The notes under the pieces were generated by a model. The model did not search any database, was not told the DNA's origin, and saw only the letters and a list, made by a program, of their open reading frames with translations. The position numbers were made by a program, and so were the translations under genes. This document shows, piece by piece, positions 12,101 to 27,100 of a stretch of 60,000 nt of DNA. Numbering within the stretch: the stretch's first letter is position 1; each line of letters begins with the position of its first letter. This DNA comes from Tubulanus polymorphus (Eukaryota > Nemertea > Palaeonemertea > Tubulaniformes > Tubulanidae), in the NCBI RefSeq assembly GCF_964204645.1, contig NC_134036.1:3029501-3089500 (forward strand). The letters are read 5' to 3'.

Positions 12101-15100
12101 TTTTTTGTCCAATATGAAATGAGTATCGGACAAACCTTTACAAGACGTCCCAATAATACCTGGGCCCAATAGATGACTGGTTTTAGACTGCAATTGGTTA
12201 AATTTCAACCTGTCTAAATAATAAAAATTCATCTAATTTTTTTTCCGTCATGAAATTAGTCAACATTCAATTTACAAGAAGTCCCACCTTCACGTTTCTG
12301 GGCCAAGCTGGTGTTAACTCAATGAACTTTCAATTGACTTCTAACTCCAGAACCAGCCCCTGATGTATCTGGTGTTAACGTGCTAACCCTTGAACCACAA
12401 TTGCACAAGATTAGGTCGTGGTCGTCCCTTAGTACGGCTCAGGCGTAATTTAATAAACATTAGATGCTACAACTTTCTTTTGTTCGGAAATTCAAGCTCG
12501 AATTCCACGAGAAAACAATGTTTGCCTTTGAATGATATATTCCCTTTTTATCTATAAACTGCCGTGCCTGGCATCTGTATGAAGTGTGTGTCTGTCTGTG
12601 TTGACTGTAATCTGACAAAACGTCTAATATCTCTGCAGAGAGTTGACTAAACACATGATTATCGAATTAAAACTCGATTTTCTATTACGGGCGAAAAATA
12701 AATCTCGATCAAGTCTCCGGGCATTATTCACTGGGAGATGACATGTTTCCGTGACGTCGTTTGCACAGCATACACGGCTTCCAGAGAACAGTCATTACTA
12801 CGGTACTCGCCATCTGACTGGATTCTGAAAATACGTCGTGCATCTTCTCAGAGTAGTTCAGCAGTGGAGTCAAGTTGCATTCAAAATAATGATCTATGAT
12901 TTTGGCGATATATATATAGATTGTGGCATTGTGTTGGTGGTTAATTTTGAATAGTTTACAGACATAATACAGAGACAATGTTCCGTTGGCATTGGACGAT
13001 GGTGGCGGTTTATCGGGGGTAGACTGTAAAGAGTATAATTATCATCTGCCCTTAAAGGTATACCAGAAAAATGCCGGCCAAATAGTTTGAGTAGAATAGT
13101 TGCTGGACATTTAGGCAACTCCGAAGAGGATACTGCCTTACAAGGGGTGCTTAAATGATTCATGCATCCCTCAGACATTTTCTTAAATATTCACAGTTTT
13201 GAAGTTGCTATTGATTTTCACCTTCCACTTTTTAATCTTAAAAGAAACATATTTCTAACGCAAAGACATTATAAATATATACATATATCAAACGGTATTG
13301 ACGTCATTAAAAGCACTTCTTATATACTCTATAAAGCTAGAGTTACTTGAGAATCGACGTTTGTGCGCGCACCTGCGCATTTCCTGAAGGAAAACGCGCA
13401 CCTGTTGACTAAAATCCGATAATTTAGAATGGTTGGTAGGTAAGGCCTACACTCTTGCCTTTTTCCTTTTACTTTTTTCCACAGTGGACAAGTTCAGACA
13501 CAATGAATCACTCTCGCTTCAGTTAAGAGGGAGAGATTAGAAACGAAGTTTTTTATTCGCGATAATACTGCAGTAATACATAATGACGAGCCTGAGTTGT
13601 TATGCCAAGAACGCTTCTCATATCATATATACGCAGGGCGCCTTACATGATGCTTCAGGTGATGCACTCCAAGATGTTAAATGACTGCTTGAAGAAAGGT
13701 ACAGAAAATTCAAAAAGACTTATGATTTATGAGTGAACATTTTAAGCATTCAATGGGGCAAAATTTCCAAAATAAATTTCCAAGCACTCTAAATCAGGTT
13801 TTTTGGTGAGAGGTTGAAACCTGGTTTTCAATATATGACGAAATGGCATCGATTCCTATAATTTGACTGAAGTGATTACCTATTTCCTATTATCAGTCAA
13901 AATGTGACCTTGAAATGCACCTGCCATATTAAGAGTTCATTACATTTATTTGTCCCTGAAATTTAGGCAAGAAGCCTACTTTACGGATCTCTAAGGAAAT
14001 ATTCAAGAAACGCCGATGTGTCGGTAAGAGTGTGTGTATGTGTAGGAGACGTACGTCCCATCGGAATCGTGTTTGACAACGTTAACGCAAACGAACGTAT
14101 GCAGCGTCAACATCTCTTTACAAACGTGTAGAAAACTGTGACGCCGGATTTTACGTGACGGATTTTCCACCGTTTAACGTGAATATATGAAACGTAAATG
14201 AACGTTAACGTAGTAGTAATTGTTACGTTACGTAAGCTACGTCTGCGACATTAAGAATGCAGGTGTTCACGTTGAAAAGTATTTACTCATCTTATACATC
14301 GTACTGACAAACGTCTAAGCATACACCTCTAAACAGTTAACACATCAATCTGCATCCACGACCTACTGCTCAGAGATTCGATACCTTATCACCATTCTCC
14401 CAGTTTTTGATGTTCTAGGCTTTACGCAGCTATCAGTCGGCTGTCTGTACCAATCCACTTAAGACGATCACCTTTGAATGGCGATGTCTGGACGATTCGA
14501 ACACATCTTTCGCAAAATAATGGGGACTGTCTGTCTAAGATTGATGGTTCAGGCATGACACTAATGCATTTTCAAAGAAAAATATCTGGGGTATATTGCC
14601 ACAGGCAGTGGCGACGCCTGGACGAACATGTTTTGGGAAATAGTGAATGTGTACAGACAGCAGGTAGATAGCTGTTTGGAGATCGACATTCTTTCAGACA
14701 GCCGTAGTCCAGGGTGCGATACAATGTCCTAAAGGGGTGGTTCCGGGTTGCGGATCTATACGTTGATACTATTACGCGAGTTAAAACAACCACCATGTCT
14801 TGAATGGCAATGTCTCCACAAAAAGGATGTGATGTCCACAAACTCACAAAAATTACGAAACAGGAATGCGTATATATGATAAGTGTCGCGACGGAAAAAT
14901 TCACTGCGGATTAAGAGGAACACCGTATGCCCGCATACCACTCTCTCCCTCTCTTACTCTGTCTCGCTCTCTCTCCTCTCTGTGCGGCAAAAAACGAATG
15001 TTAATAAAAAAACAACAGACAACAGCATCGGAGCGAAATGTATGTTTATTTGCGATGTTAAGTATAGTGGACAGGGACCTGCCAACACGACGGCACTGGT

Positions 15101-18100
15101 CTAATGGATATTCAAATTTTTACTCGCCACTCGTGCGCATGACCAACAATCTCCATGGCAATAAGTTGAGTCAACATTGCTTAAACACAAATACCAATTA
15201 CATTATTTATTGTCCGATGTGTTGTCCAGTTCCTTAAAGGTGGTCTCAATGGTCGACTGACCATAGAAACAGAAACAATTGAAAATTTGGCCGATCTACA
15301 TGTGCAAAAAATCCCAATAGGAATGAATGTAATAAGATAACCTGTCGATCTGATTAGTTATGATGCTTTAGGGAGAACCATACTGATCCCAAAACAATAT
15401 ATCTATTGCCTTTGTCATTGTTTGCCATGATATCGATGCCTTCGGGTATTGCAAGATAACAGAAGTTTTGATCAACCGATAGGTCAGAAAGGGTAACTTC
15501 CCAAGAGCAGAGGCAAATATTTATTACTATTATAGACGATTCTGACGCCCTTAGAATAATTGATCCTTGAGTTTCTGACGACCTTTTCATCTTCAAAGAA
15601 AATTATGATCTGTTACTTATGACGACCTTCTCATTCCCATTCTCAATAACTTCAACGATTCAGTAAAATTATGATTAGTTACTTATGACGACCTTCTCAT
15701 TCTCATTCTCAATAACTTCAACGTTTCAGTTGAGTTATGATTATTTACTAATCAACCCCTTTACATTGTCAACAATTTCAAAGATTCAGAACAAGTATGT
15801 ATTATCAGTTACAAATTACGACTTTCTCATAACACTTAAAGACTAAGACTGAAAGTGATCAGGTTTGGGAAGGTGGGTCCAGGCTTTTTTCATTCATATA
15901 TTCCACTTGTTTCTTGTAAGTCATTTATTCAATCACTGCCTCTCCCTCCGCACCACACGTGCGCGGAATGGCCACCAGCCCCAGCTAGAACCGACCATTT
16001 AACAGCGAGCTGACGATCATCAGACGAAATCAAATGATCGTTAGTTTAGTAGTGAACGAACGAACGCGATTTTCCCCTATCAACGTCTATGGTAAATTTA
16101 GTGAAGCCGAGTAACCGAACATTCTGATCATCGAGTTAACATTCTCTCTCGTCTGCGCGAGTCTGTCATCTGTTGGACTAGCGGTCTCAACGCGGACAAT
16201 AGCACCGATAACGCCGGAGGCTATGCCGTTTTTCCGATTATCGGATTTTGCCAATAACCGATAAACCTAAATTGACTTTTAGTGGCTCATATTCGATGTA
16301 TTTATGCTTGGCGGTGATAGGAAGAGTGAAGAGGGAGAGACTGTTGATGTTACACATACGTAACCAGGTTTCTGATAGAAAATCGTGATTGCAGCAACAT
16401 GGACTGTGGCAAAGGGAATATATACAGTTTAAACATAGTAGCTCACACTAGCCCATATACCAGTGGACTCCGGAAAAGGGCATTAAACAGTTTAAACATA
16501 GTAGCTCCTTGTATCACATTATCCCATACAAATGGACTCTGGAAAGGCCATATATACAGTTAAAACACATATATACAGTTTAAACACAGTAGCTTCTTAT
16601 ATCATATTAGCCCATACCAATACCGATATACCTTAAGCCAAGGTTATTCGTAAGAAGAATGATCAGGGAAGTTCATCCAGTCCTGGCTGGTTGTCTCCAC
16701 ACATCTACGTCGCTCTACGATCCTATTGTACCCACTGGTCCTGTGGTACATCAGACACTAAGGTTCAGGGAAGGTGAACAGGGAAGATGCCCCGATGTAT
16801 TTTTACCAAACGAGCGATGCTTACACGGACTACAAATCATAGATCAGGGATGCTCAACACAAGAACCACGGTGAAAGTATGTAAATGTGGGGAAGATAAT
16901 GGTGTTTGGCAAAAACTGAGTTTTTAAATGGAAGACAAAAACAAGGAAATTGATGATGTTGTCAACTCTTGTACGAAGGTAGTCATGGTTTCTGGAAGAG
17001 ATATTGTAGAATATAAACGTGTCCCGTAAAAGATGAATACAATCGCATTCGTTGTGTACTTGCTGCGATCTTGATTCCGGATAATTTTGGAGAGATCTCG
17101 ATGGACTTTACGTCATATTCGCGTCAATTAGATTTTTATGACGCCATCGTCTAGACGGTGCACTCCCCTTTTCGATTGCTGTCAAGAATGCCTTTCTAAA
17201 CAGGTGGGTAATTTTAATGATCGCCTCATTGTAGGACAGCAATCCACTCCGTAGGGACTCCATTGAGGCAGCGATGATGCTTACCCGGGGGAATTCCTGA
17301 TTTACAAATGACGTCAACTATCCACGGGATTCCGTTCTGTCACGCAGAACGCTAAATTCCGGAGCGGGTGGATAAACCAATAAGTAGGCTATACAGGTGA
17401 TAGATCTCATAGTCCTATTAATTTACACGGACTATTAGAAGAAAAGAAGATACGGATGACTCGATTAAATTCGAATCCCTCGGGGTTGAAGCAGCAGTTA
17501 TAATCAGCAACGCTGAATCCATCCGGAAGGATCTGAGTCCATACCGGATATATTATAGTCACTAGCAACTTCCGACCAGAAAAAAGCAAACATTGAGGCT
17601 ACATGTATTTTCTTTGAAATGAAGTCATAGTACTTACTGAGACGGAGAGATGCGTGGAGTGTGTGAAGGAGTCTTGCAAGTGTTGGTGGGAGATGAAGAG
17701 ATGGCTGGAGAGAATTGAAGTGTTGGAGGGAGATTGAAAGATGCACGGAACGCTGGAAACTGTTGGAGAGAAAGATACGTGGAATGCTGGACAAAAGTGA
17801 AAGATAAATGTGTTAGACGAGAAGATACACAATATCCGTGCATGATGATAACGAGAGAAATCCCACAATAACGAAGCCAAGATTCGAAATTCTATATGAG
17901 AATGATTAGAGCGATGTTTCGGCTAACACCTGTTAGCCATCATCAGGCGTACTATAAATGAGTTATTGCATTAGTAGAGGACAGATGGTAGAGGACGGAG
18001 GGTAGATAAAAATATTGAGTTTGAGGAACAGAAGAAGGATACATGGATGGAGAGAAAGTGTTGCGGGGAGATGGAAAGGTGCATGGAGGGCTGCAAAAGG

Positions 18101-21100
18101 TTGGGGAGGGAGATACTGAACAAGTACTGAACAAATGGAGATGGGTGGAAAAAGGGAGGGGCATATAGAGATGAGTGATGAAAATGATAGGTGTATGGAT
18201 ATGGCAATGGGAAGATGGATACCTTCGGGAGGGTGAGTGGGATGAGAGACAACGACTGGAATTGAGGGTGTAGATTCAGTAAAATTATGATTAGTTACTA
18301 ATGACGACCTTCTCATTCTCATTCTCAATAACTTAAACGATTCAGTTGAGTTATGATTAATTACTAATAAACCCCTACATTGTCAACAATTTCAAACATT
18401 CAGAACAAGTATGTTTTATCAGTTACAAATTACGACTTTCTCATTCTCAATAACACTTAAAGATTAAGACTGAGAGTGATCAGGTTCGGGAAGGTGGGTC
18501 CAGGCCCGATGGTTACCTTAGGGAGGGTGAGTGGGACGAGAGACAACGACTGGAATTGAGGGTATAGATTGAGCGAGGTAGAGGAGGTAGTGATAAGGAT
18601 GAATAGTTAACAAAGGATCGTGGCAGAGGTTGAGAGAGTCGAAAAACTGAGAAATAGAGATGAAATTTTATCGATGATTATTGAACACACTATACGCTTC
18701 TCGCTCTGTCTTTTATTATGATTATACTACAAATTTTATCGATCGCGATTTTATGTGTGTCAAGACCAGACGACTCTGCTCTGTTGAGAAGATATGAATA
18801 AACGACGTATAATGAAGAGAGAAGATTAGATATAAGATTTACTCGTTACTCTCTACTCAACTACTCGTTGTATAGATTAGATCTTATTCCCGTTCGTTCT
18901 CTCGATCCACTTGTCGACAAGAAGAATCGGGATTTTGAAGAAGCCAACATCGGCGGCGGCTCTTCAAAAAATCCGGTATCTCTAGGAAATCGGTTTTCGC
19001 GGTCTTGTCTTTCTCTCTCTCGACTCTCTTGAATTCTCTCCCCGCGGCTAATGTCGATAAGCAGCACGCATATTGCGTATTAGATCAATTATTAAAGTCT
19101 TATTTACTTATAACATAATCATAGTTTAAACCGCGACATCGAGAGAGAGCGCGGAAACATAAATCGATAATGTGTTTCGGTTTCTTAGGCGACGACGACA
19201 GTTTTTGGTTTTTCGATTCTTGAAAATCCTTTTTTTCATCCAGACACATCGGAAATCTTCTTGCCTCGGCTTACCTCCTCGGGGCACTAAACTAAAGTTG
19301 TGATAAATCTTTCATCGTGTGTTATATCGAGATAAAACTGATATATACAGTGTCATGGAGGCGGTCACCATTCCAAAGATGTGTTCTCATATTTGGAAGT
19401 CGAACGGCCAGACCCGTTAGTAGGCCAGCCCTGTATGGTGAATGGGTACAATCTCTGATAGAGGAAGTTTAATATGTTCAGTCATTTTGTGTCAAACATT
19501 TGTTCGAGTAATCTTGCAAAAGGGAGGCAGGGAGGCATTGGCACCACATTATCCAGTCCAGGAAATATGAATGCTTATATCCACAGTTGGTACTCGAAAA
19601 TTGCTCGAAAACTTCGCCCGTGTGCGCTAGGCTTAAGAAGCTAAGAGCTACGATCATTCGGTTGTCTAACGGTAGGCTACTGTGGTACACTGACGCTAAA
19701 AATCCTTAGTGAAGCCATATAGAAACACATTTTTGATTCACGAATATCAGTTAACTTGAAGAAGTCACGTATCGAACAATTATTGAAAGAAGCCCTTTCA
19801 TGATGTATCATGTATTTGATGGTGTCATAGTAGAATAATTGTAGAAGCACAAAGACGAAACAAGCCATCTAATTATTTAGAATGGAATGAATTAATTACA
19901 AATGGTCTTTGCCTAATAAACAAGACGATGTCATAGAAAGGTGGATGCAGTCGTTCTTTGTGGAATATGGTCTATTGGGATGTTTTCACCGTTGAGTTTC
20001 CGAATTACTTCATGCATCATGAATAAGAATTAAGGTATAAAGAAACGCGCAGAGAACAGGTATAAATAAACGATTTAATTTACAACTCTCATCCGAACGC
20101 GTGAAACGTAAAACCGTAAACAAGTTCTTCTGAAGTTCAGATGGGTGATTACCTCACCGAGGTCGCAGGGATGTCCGTGGGTGGCGCGTGGTTTTTCAGC
20201 AGCACAATATCGCCTTATTAAGTAATATATGCACATTGTTATTATTGGTTGTCGCTTCATTGGAGGTGCAGCTAATACCTAAACAGTTAATGTGCATCGT
20301 GTGAAAAAATGATATTATTCGCCAAAATAAGACAAATGTATAAATTAGGTTTATTTGATTATATCTGCCATTCCCGATGTGAGTCACGATGCCGTCCTTG
20401 ACAGCCCGTCGGTGATCTACAAAAACAAATATCCTACTATCCTTCCTCAGTAGCTCCATTCGTGTTCTTATTAGGTGTGTCAAAATTATCTGAAACATTT
20501 TTCCGCCTGAACCGCTGTGTTGTTGATGGAGGTGACAGCCTCACGGATACGCGGTAACTGTCAAAATTCATCAGCAGCTATTACTAACTGTTCCACAACG
20601 TTATGTTTATTATATTAGTGAATCAGTAACTCGACGGTTGTCGTACGCTATAGTTCGAGTGAAATATAAATTCCTACGGAAATTGATGACGTTGAGTGAA
20701 ATGAAAAAAAATTTAAAATGACTCGTATACTTGAAGCTAATATTGGCTCGTATGGCATAAAAGGGTTCAAGGACGTTAACTCCTCGGCGAATTTACATTT
20801 GCTTAAATCTTGAGTGGATCAACAAAGTAACAGTATGAATGGGAGAGGGGTAAATACATTCGAAACTTTGCAATTAGTGGCAGTCAAGTGTGTTACCTAT
20901 ACCACGGTGCTATACTGTTGAATTATAGTGCGGATACTGATTAATTGAAGATTCAAAATATAGCCGCAAAGCAGCGATAACGTTTTTTCAGCACCTTCCG
21001 CATCGGAATTGAAGGGTATATTAAGAAATTGCATGAAAAATTCACTGCTTCGAACCGGACATAGTAATTGGAAGAAATTTCCAATTTAAAGGTGCGTGTT

Positions 21101-24100
21101 CAAAAGATTAAGCGAAATAAAAAATCCCAAAAAAATCGATCCGAGACAAAAATAATTAGACATCTAGTCTAAAACTAGAATTCAAAAAACAACAATGCTA
21201 CTGCTATTGAATTGCTTAAGTATTTTCCCAAATTTCGATTTAGGCAACATAGAAGATCGTAGCAATGTGGAAAAATAAAATGTGGCAAAATTTTGGTGAT
21301 TACAAGATTCCCTCGTCCACAATCAATCTATTCAATCTATCTTTTGCCTGATATAAAGTCATATCTATCACATACATCATCTTTTTCATCTATCTGATAG
21401 TGATATGATATCTCAATATCTGATATAGCGAATATCCTGTCCGCAGGTGGACAATTTTCACCTGCAATGAACAGCGGGAAATAGCAGATTACAGGTCATC
21501 CGTAGCAATGTCAACATCTATACGTACGATCCAGCGGCGCATACCACTTAACTCACTGTAACTAGAGAGATAGAGGTTTGATTCTCCTGCATCGTAACAT
21601 GGCGGGAATACACACATAGCCCCTAGACCTAGATCGAGAATACACATTTATACTGATATAGACCCTTCCAATGAAATCATCTGCCTCAATAGATCTCCTT
21701 ATAACATCACTGATGTGATTGACGACGAAGAAGAGATCGCAGCCTACAATGACATCATCAAATTAACCGTAACCAATATCAGAGGTAACTTCCTGATTTT
21801 ACTATTATGTCATGTGGTCACGTTTCTGAGAAGGAAAGTGTATGAAATTTAGTCTAAAAAATAACGATTAGGGTAAAAATAAGATGATATCTTGTTTCTC
21901 CTAATCGGCCGGGTCAATTTTTAACTGCAATTATATTTGTCATCAGTTCATTTCTATAACTACTGGGTCTACTTTGGAATAGCTTCATCATGATTTAAAA
22001 AAAGTAATGTACAGGGTCATTACGGATAGGTCAGATAGGTCAACTTTAAACACTGCATTCAAATTTATAATCAGTTCATTTCTACAACTACCAGGTCCAT
22101 TATTTATTACGAGGTAGATAGGTCGGATAGGCCAACTTACTTGAATCATTAAACTAGACTAAGTCATCAGTAAATCATATAGTTATCGTGATCAATTCTT
22201 ACGATCAATTACGTTCGCATAATGATTTTATCTTCAATGAACGGACGACTTATGGATTTATAAAAAGTAATCTCTTTTTAAACATGATAACACATCAAGC
22301 GTGTCCGTAGAATTATTTCCAAACTATGGCTTCCATACGAGCGCGCTGATATTTTTTTCCGGCACACACGGGCGCGTGACCAAATCAGGGATAATGGCAT
22401 TGATCGTTGATATTCGAAGTCCGACGCTGTTATATCCGCGTAAAACTAATGCAGCTGTCAGCCTAGATAACGGCTCATCGATGGTAGTAACGTCACGATC
22501 AGTCAATGAGGAACTTATTGACAATATGCCAATTAATTAATTATAGATATATATCTAAATATTAATACGATTATTAATTATCGGCCGGTAATCGAATTGC
22601 GGGAAATCGATAAGTATAAATAGGATTGAATATCTGGTGTGACATGTGGGGATTGTGCGAATCTGGGTAATGCGGTCATAGTCAATACCTAATGAGTTTA
22701 AAGTCGCATTTATGGCGTCAGGAGCTTTCGCAGTATGGATCTATATGTCTAAAACACTGATACCTTGTTTCTCATTTCGGCTGAGCCTAAATGTTGATAT
22801 AGATCTACCCTGTACATAAATTTAAAGGAAAACCCTGTAAAAAAACATCATGATCAGCCATGATAGATCCGGCAGCTGAACTTAATACAAATTTAATTGC
22901 AGTTCACAAAATGACCCGGCCGATAAGGAGAAACAAGATATCACTTTATTTTCACCCTAATCATTATACTTCACGATATCACATTTGGTCAACAAAATTA
23001 ACCCCGATCAGTCGCTTGCCAGTTCAGACTGGTTGGAAGATTATTTGGATGAACCAGATCCGAAATTTCCAATTTTATGTCTCTTCGATTTAAACAAAAA
23101 ATCCGTCAATTCGAGCGCCAATGACACAACTATATTCCAATTTTCAAAACCAAACCCCCTGTTTCGCTCCCGGCATGCGTGGCCGGTTTGTATAGGACAC
23201 CGAATGAAAAAACAAATCAAACGAAATATACCAATCAAATAAATATTAACTCTATTTCAGGACAAAAAAAGAACCGAGTCCATTCCTAATTATACACAGT
23301 CACATGAATAATTTTCTAATTTTGAAACTTATCAGAGAAAACCGGTTTAAGCCATTCTGTTAACACAACAGTGAAAAGCACGCTATCTAAAATAGCTCGT
23401 TACTAACCCGTCCGCTCAGGTCACAACATTGTCTCGGTTATTCGACCGAAAATATTATTCATGAAAAGTATTCATGAAATGTCGAGCGTGCGTTGTAAGC
23501 GGCGCCGTGGCTTAGCGGTTAAAGCGCCTGTCTAGTAAACAGGAGATCCCCGGTTCAAATCCGGGCGGTGCCTAATTTTGTTTTTTGTATACGAACAATT
23601 AAACTTTCTGCATTTTGGGAGTACCATATTCTGCTTTCCCTATGCGCTCATTTAACAGTCTATTCTAATGTTGCCCGTCCCACTGTTAGATCATGCCTGA
23701 GCGCCACACAACGAGTGGCCACAGGCGGTGCCGCGAGCTTTCTTTTTAACGTTTGATTTTTTCCTTATTTACCGAAAGTCCAAGTATTATGGGTGTACAT
23801 TCATACATAAGGGGCTGGTTTTATAGACTGGTATTACCTTTAACCAGGGGTTCACTCAATTGAAAATGAATAGAGTTAGCCCTCGGGTTTGAGGTAATGC
23901 CAGTCTAAAAACTGGGCCCAGGATCCAGTTCCACCTTGCGAGTTAGGATTTGACTCAAGAGTTAACTCATCGAAAATGAACTAATTTCTAACTCTAACTC
24001 ACGACCATAGAACTTGATCGTGATATCAAAATTGGGTTTACTAAATTCAGCTTGAACAAATTTCATATTATTCGATTCGAATGAAATGCACAGACACCAA

Positions 24101-27100
24101 AAGAGGCAGCGAATCCTAGTAAACTCTCGTCCAAAGATTAGTCATAAAACTGCATTATACTCAATTATCTTGGAAGACTAAATTCTATGAATTGCAAATC
24201 AATGAAAGACGCCATGTTGTCAGTACTGCTATATTTATCCATTGAACATCGTTTGATTCTGTTGTCATTGGAGGCAATAATCCGTTTCATTGTTGCCGCA
24301 TTAACCGCCCAGTAACAGAGGAATAACGCTCGGCTCCCACGGCGGCGAGTCCATCACGCACGGTGCTAATTGTTTGCCGAGGCATGAAATCTTATCAATT
24401 ACGCGCAATTGTCGTCTGCTCACGAACATCCGTCGCAATCTGAACATCGTCGACGAATTTAGAGAGAATACGGCGTATTGTCTCTTGATTCCGTTTCATT
24501 CTTAGCGACGGATTTTAATGAAATTTTTTCGGCAGCAAGATCTTTCATGATCAAATGATTGCGAAGAAGATGGCTTATTGGCGGATTTGGAAAAACACGT
24601 CGCCAACAGATTTATTTTCGATAGTCAAGTTGGGACTGTTGTAATCCCATTAATTTGCACCTAAACCGCGTAAAGCGATCAAATACAAGTCTCTTATTCC
24701 GTATGTGGCCGAGTTCGATTATTCTACCCAGAGTTGGTGCCAAATACCGAGTAAGAGTTTGTGACAGTGTCTCTTACTGCGGTAAAGTTGAGACCGGTAA
24801 AATTATACCCCGAATTGGTGTAAAAGTGAGTGAAAAACAGACGACTTGGTTTTAAATTGGTACGGGTAAAATTCTACCACAAGTTATTGGTCTCATATAC
24901 AGAAGTAGAGTCTTAGCAATACAATAGACTCCGTCTCATCTGACATTCCAAATTGAGTTGGTGCCAAATACTTTCTTCCGGATTTTATCAAAGTTTGGAC
25001 TGGTTAGATTCTACCACAAATTGGTTTCAAATATACGAATCGAGTCTTAGGTTAGATTCAAAGTTTGTCTAATGAGAGTAGACTTTATCTCGGTTTTTAC
25101 AAAGTTAGGTTTGGGTCGATTCTACGTCGAATTGGTGTCATATAATTGACTAATAGTTATGAGAAATACCTGTCTCTTACTCGAGGGTTCAGATTGTCCG
25201 GATTATACTAAGTACAAGTATTAAAAAACTTATCTAAACTTTGGGTAAAATTACCAATGACAAAATGCTATACATCGTCTTCATGTAAACCTTCATTTGT
25301 GTTCATGTTTCTTCAATTTTTTGTTCGTTGCAGGTGAATTGAAATTTCTCGAGTCGAGCTACACTGGTTCACTGTATCAGAACGCGCCACCGCGAACCAG
25401 CATACTGAGAGTGAAAGCGACGGACGACGAATCGACGGAAACCGTGTCTTACTACGTCGGATTGATGGAGGACATTTTCCAAATCGGCGAACACTCCGGC
25501 GTTCTGATGAACAAAGTTCGCCTAGACGAGCCTGTTAACCATACGTTCACGCTACCGGTCATGGCCACGTGTCGGGGCGAGGTTAAAATTGCATATTCGG
25601 TGATACGCGTGGTGACCTTCAATAAATACCAACCGAAACTCGACAAGAAAGTTTATAATTTCGAAGTTTACCGAAACGCTGTGAAGGGTTCGATGATTTC
25701 TCGGGTGAAAGCGAAAGATCCCGATAAAGGAAACGCGTTGAAGTACACCATAAACGACAATAGCGATAATGTCAAGGACATTGTGGAGCTGAACGCGGTT
25801 AATGGCGAATTGGTCCTGAAGGGGGCGCTAGCGAAGTTGAAAATTCTGAAGTTCGATGTCGTAGTGACCGATGACGGTTCGCCGGTTAGAAAAGACAACG
25901 CAAAAGTGACAGTGGTTGTTCGCGATATACCCAGTAAGTAGGCCTAGATTTTGTTCGCGAAGTATCGTTAAGTCCTGGGGCCGGTTGCATTAGTCACGGC
26001 TTAGACTTGAGACTAACTTATTTCTATAACCGATCTAACAACTTAGGACCAGTCTTTAAGCTTAATTTGGTTCTATAGCCAATCCAACATCTTAACAAGA
26101 TTTAACAAGTTTTATGACCACTTTTTGACTTAAGCCATGATGCAACCAACCACAGGAAATGTTGTCCGTAAACGTGTTCATTTTTTTCATGAGGGTAAAA
26201 GTGAGAACTTATGGATTCCATGAAACAAAACAAAATATATATAAGACTAAGACAATCAACACTAAAAAATAAAGAGGGTATTTTTCCTGAATTATGAAAA
26301 AGTAGAGATGTCTTATCTGACTTAACCTAACATCCATTGTCGACGAACTAAGGAGAATCGTCGAGTGATAATTGATCGGCCCCGATAAAGACCTTGGTCC
26401 AGTTCCACAGTTCTGAGTTAAGATTTGACCCTGGGTTAAAACATTGAAAATGAACTAACTTTAACTCAGAGTTAACTCTAACTCACAACTGTGGAACTGG
26501 GTCCTTAGCTTTATCTTTAGCTAATATACTACGTATGGTCCTTTAAACAACAGTAATTGCATTCCATTTATTAGTTAGTTGTATTACAGAGCCTCCTCTG
26601 TATAGTATATATCTTTGAAATGATGAATGAACGGGGAATTGAATTTTGAGTGGGATTTTGTTTCTGTTCGTTTCCATCGGCGAAGCGATAATTAAATCGT
26701 CCTTAACGACGATATTCAAACGAACAATACGCACCGTTAACCGTGGAAAAGGAGATGATCAATGCGCTTGTCTCAGTAACAGAGCAGCGGGGGCGACACG
26801 GGGGTTTAAAATGTTTTAGGTTTCTGTGTGCATGTTGTTCAGTTCATCGATACTGGATTAAAGAAAAGACTGCAGGCAAGAAAAGATCGACACGGTAAAT
26901 TCGGGCTGTAATGATGGCAAAGACTGTTCTATCTATGTGTAGGCCTACAGATCTAATGAATGAATAGGCAATGGCAATTAAAGGATTTGGCTTGTCATCG
27001 CTGTATCAGTAAGGGGATTGTCTAGAAATTAGTCCGACATTCCCAGAACGTTTTGTGTGACAATGATCTATTTTCGTAGCAATATGATCGACAGTACTAC

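Larger units (their letters stand above)
6171..25333 (+). other. Intron 1 of the adhesion GPCR (about 19.2 kb)
   Basis: Bounded by GTAAGT and TTGCAG. It contains the tRNA-Thr gene and many repeats: CTTCCATAAATC-type units at 6195-6480, three 56-bp copies at 7514-7683, purine-rich DNA at 7070-7270 and 9830-10230, diverged duplicates at 12012-12305, 60-bp family blocks at 15570-15888 and 18277-18507, an ~80-bp repeat at 16398-16620, purine-rich repeats at 17640-18180, a dispersed repeat at 21889-22100 and foldbacks at 23813-24013. I see no convincing exon in it; the short ORFs have no recognisable domain. Confidence 0.55.
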
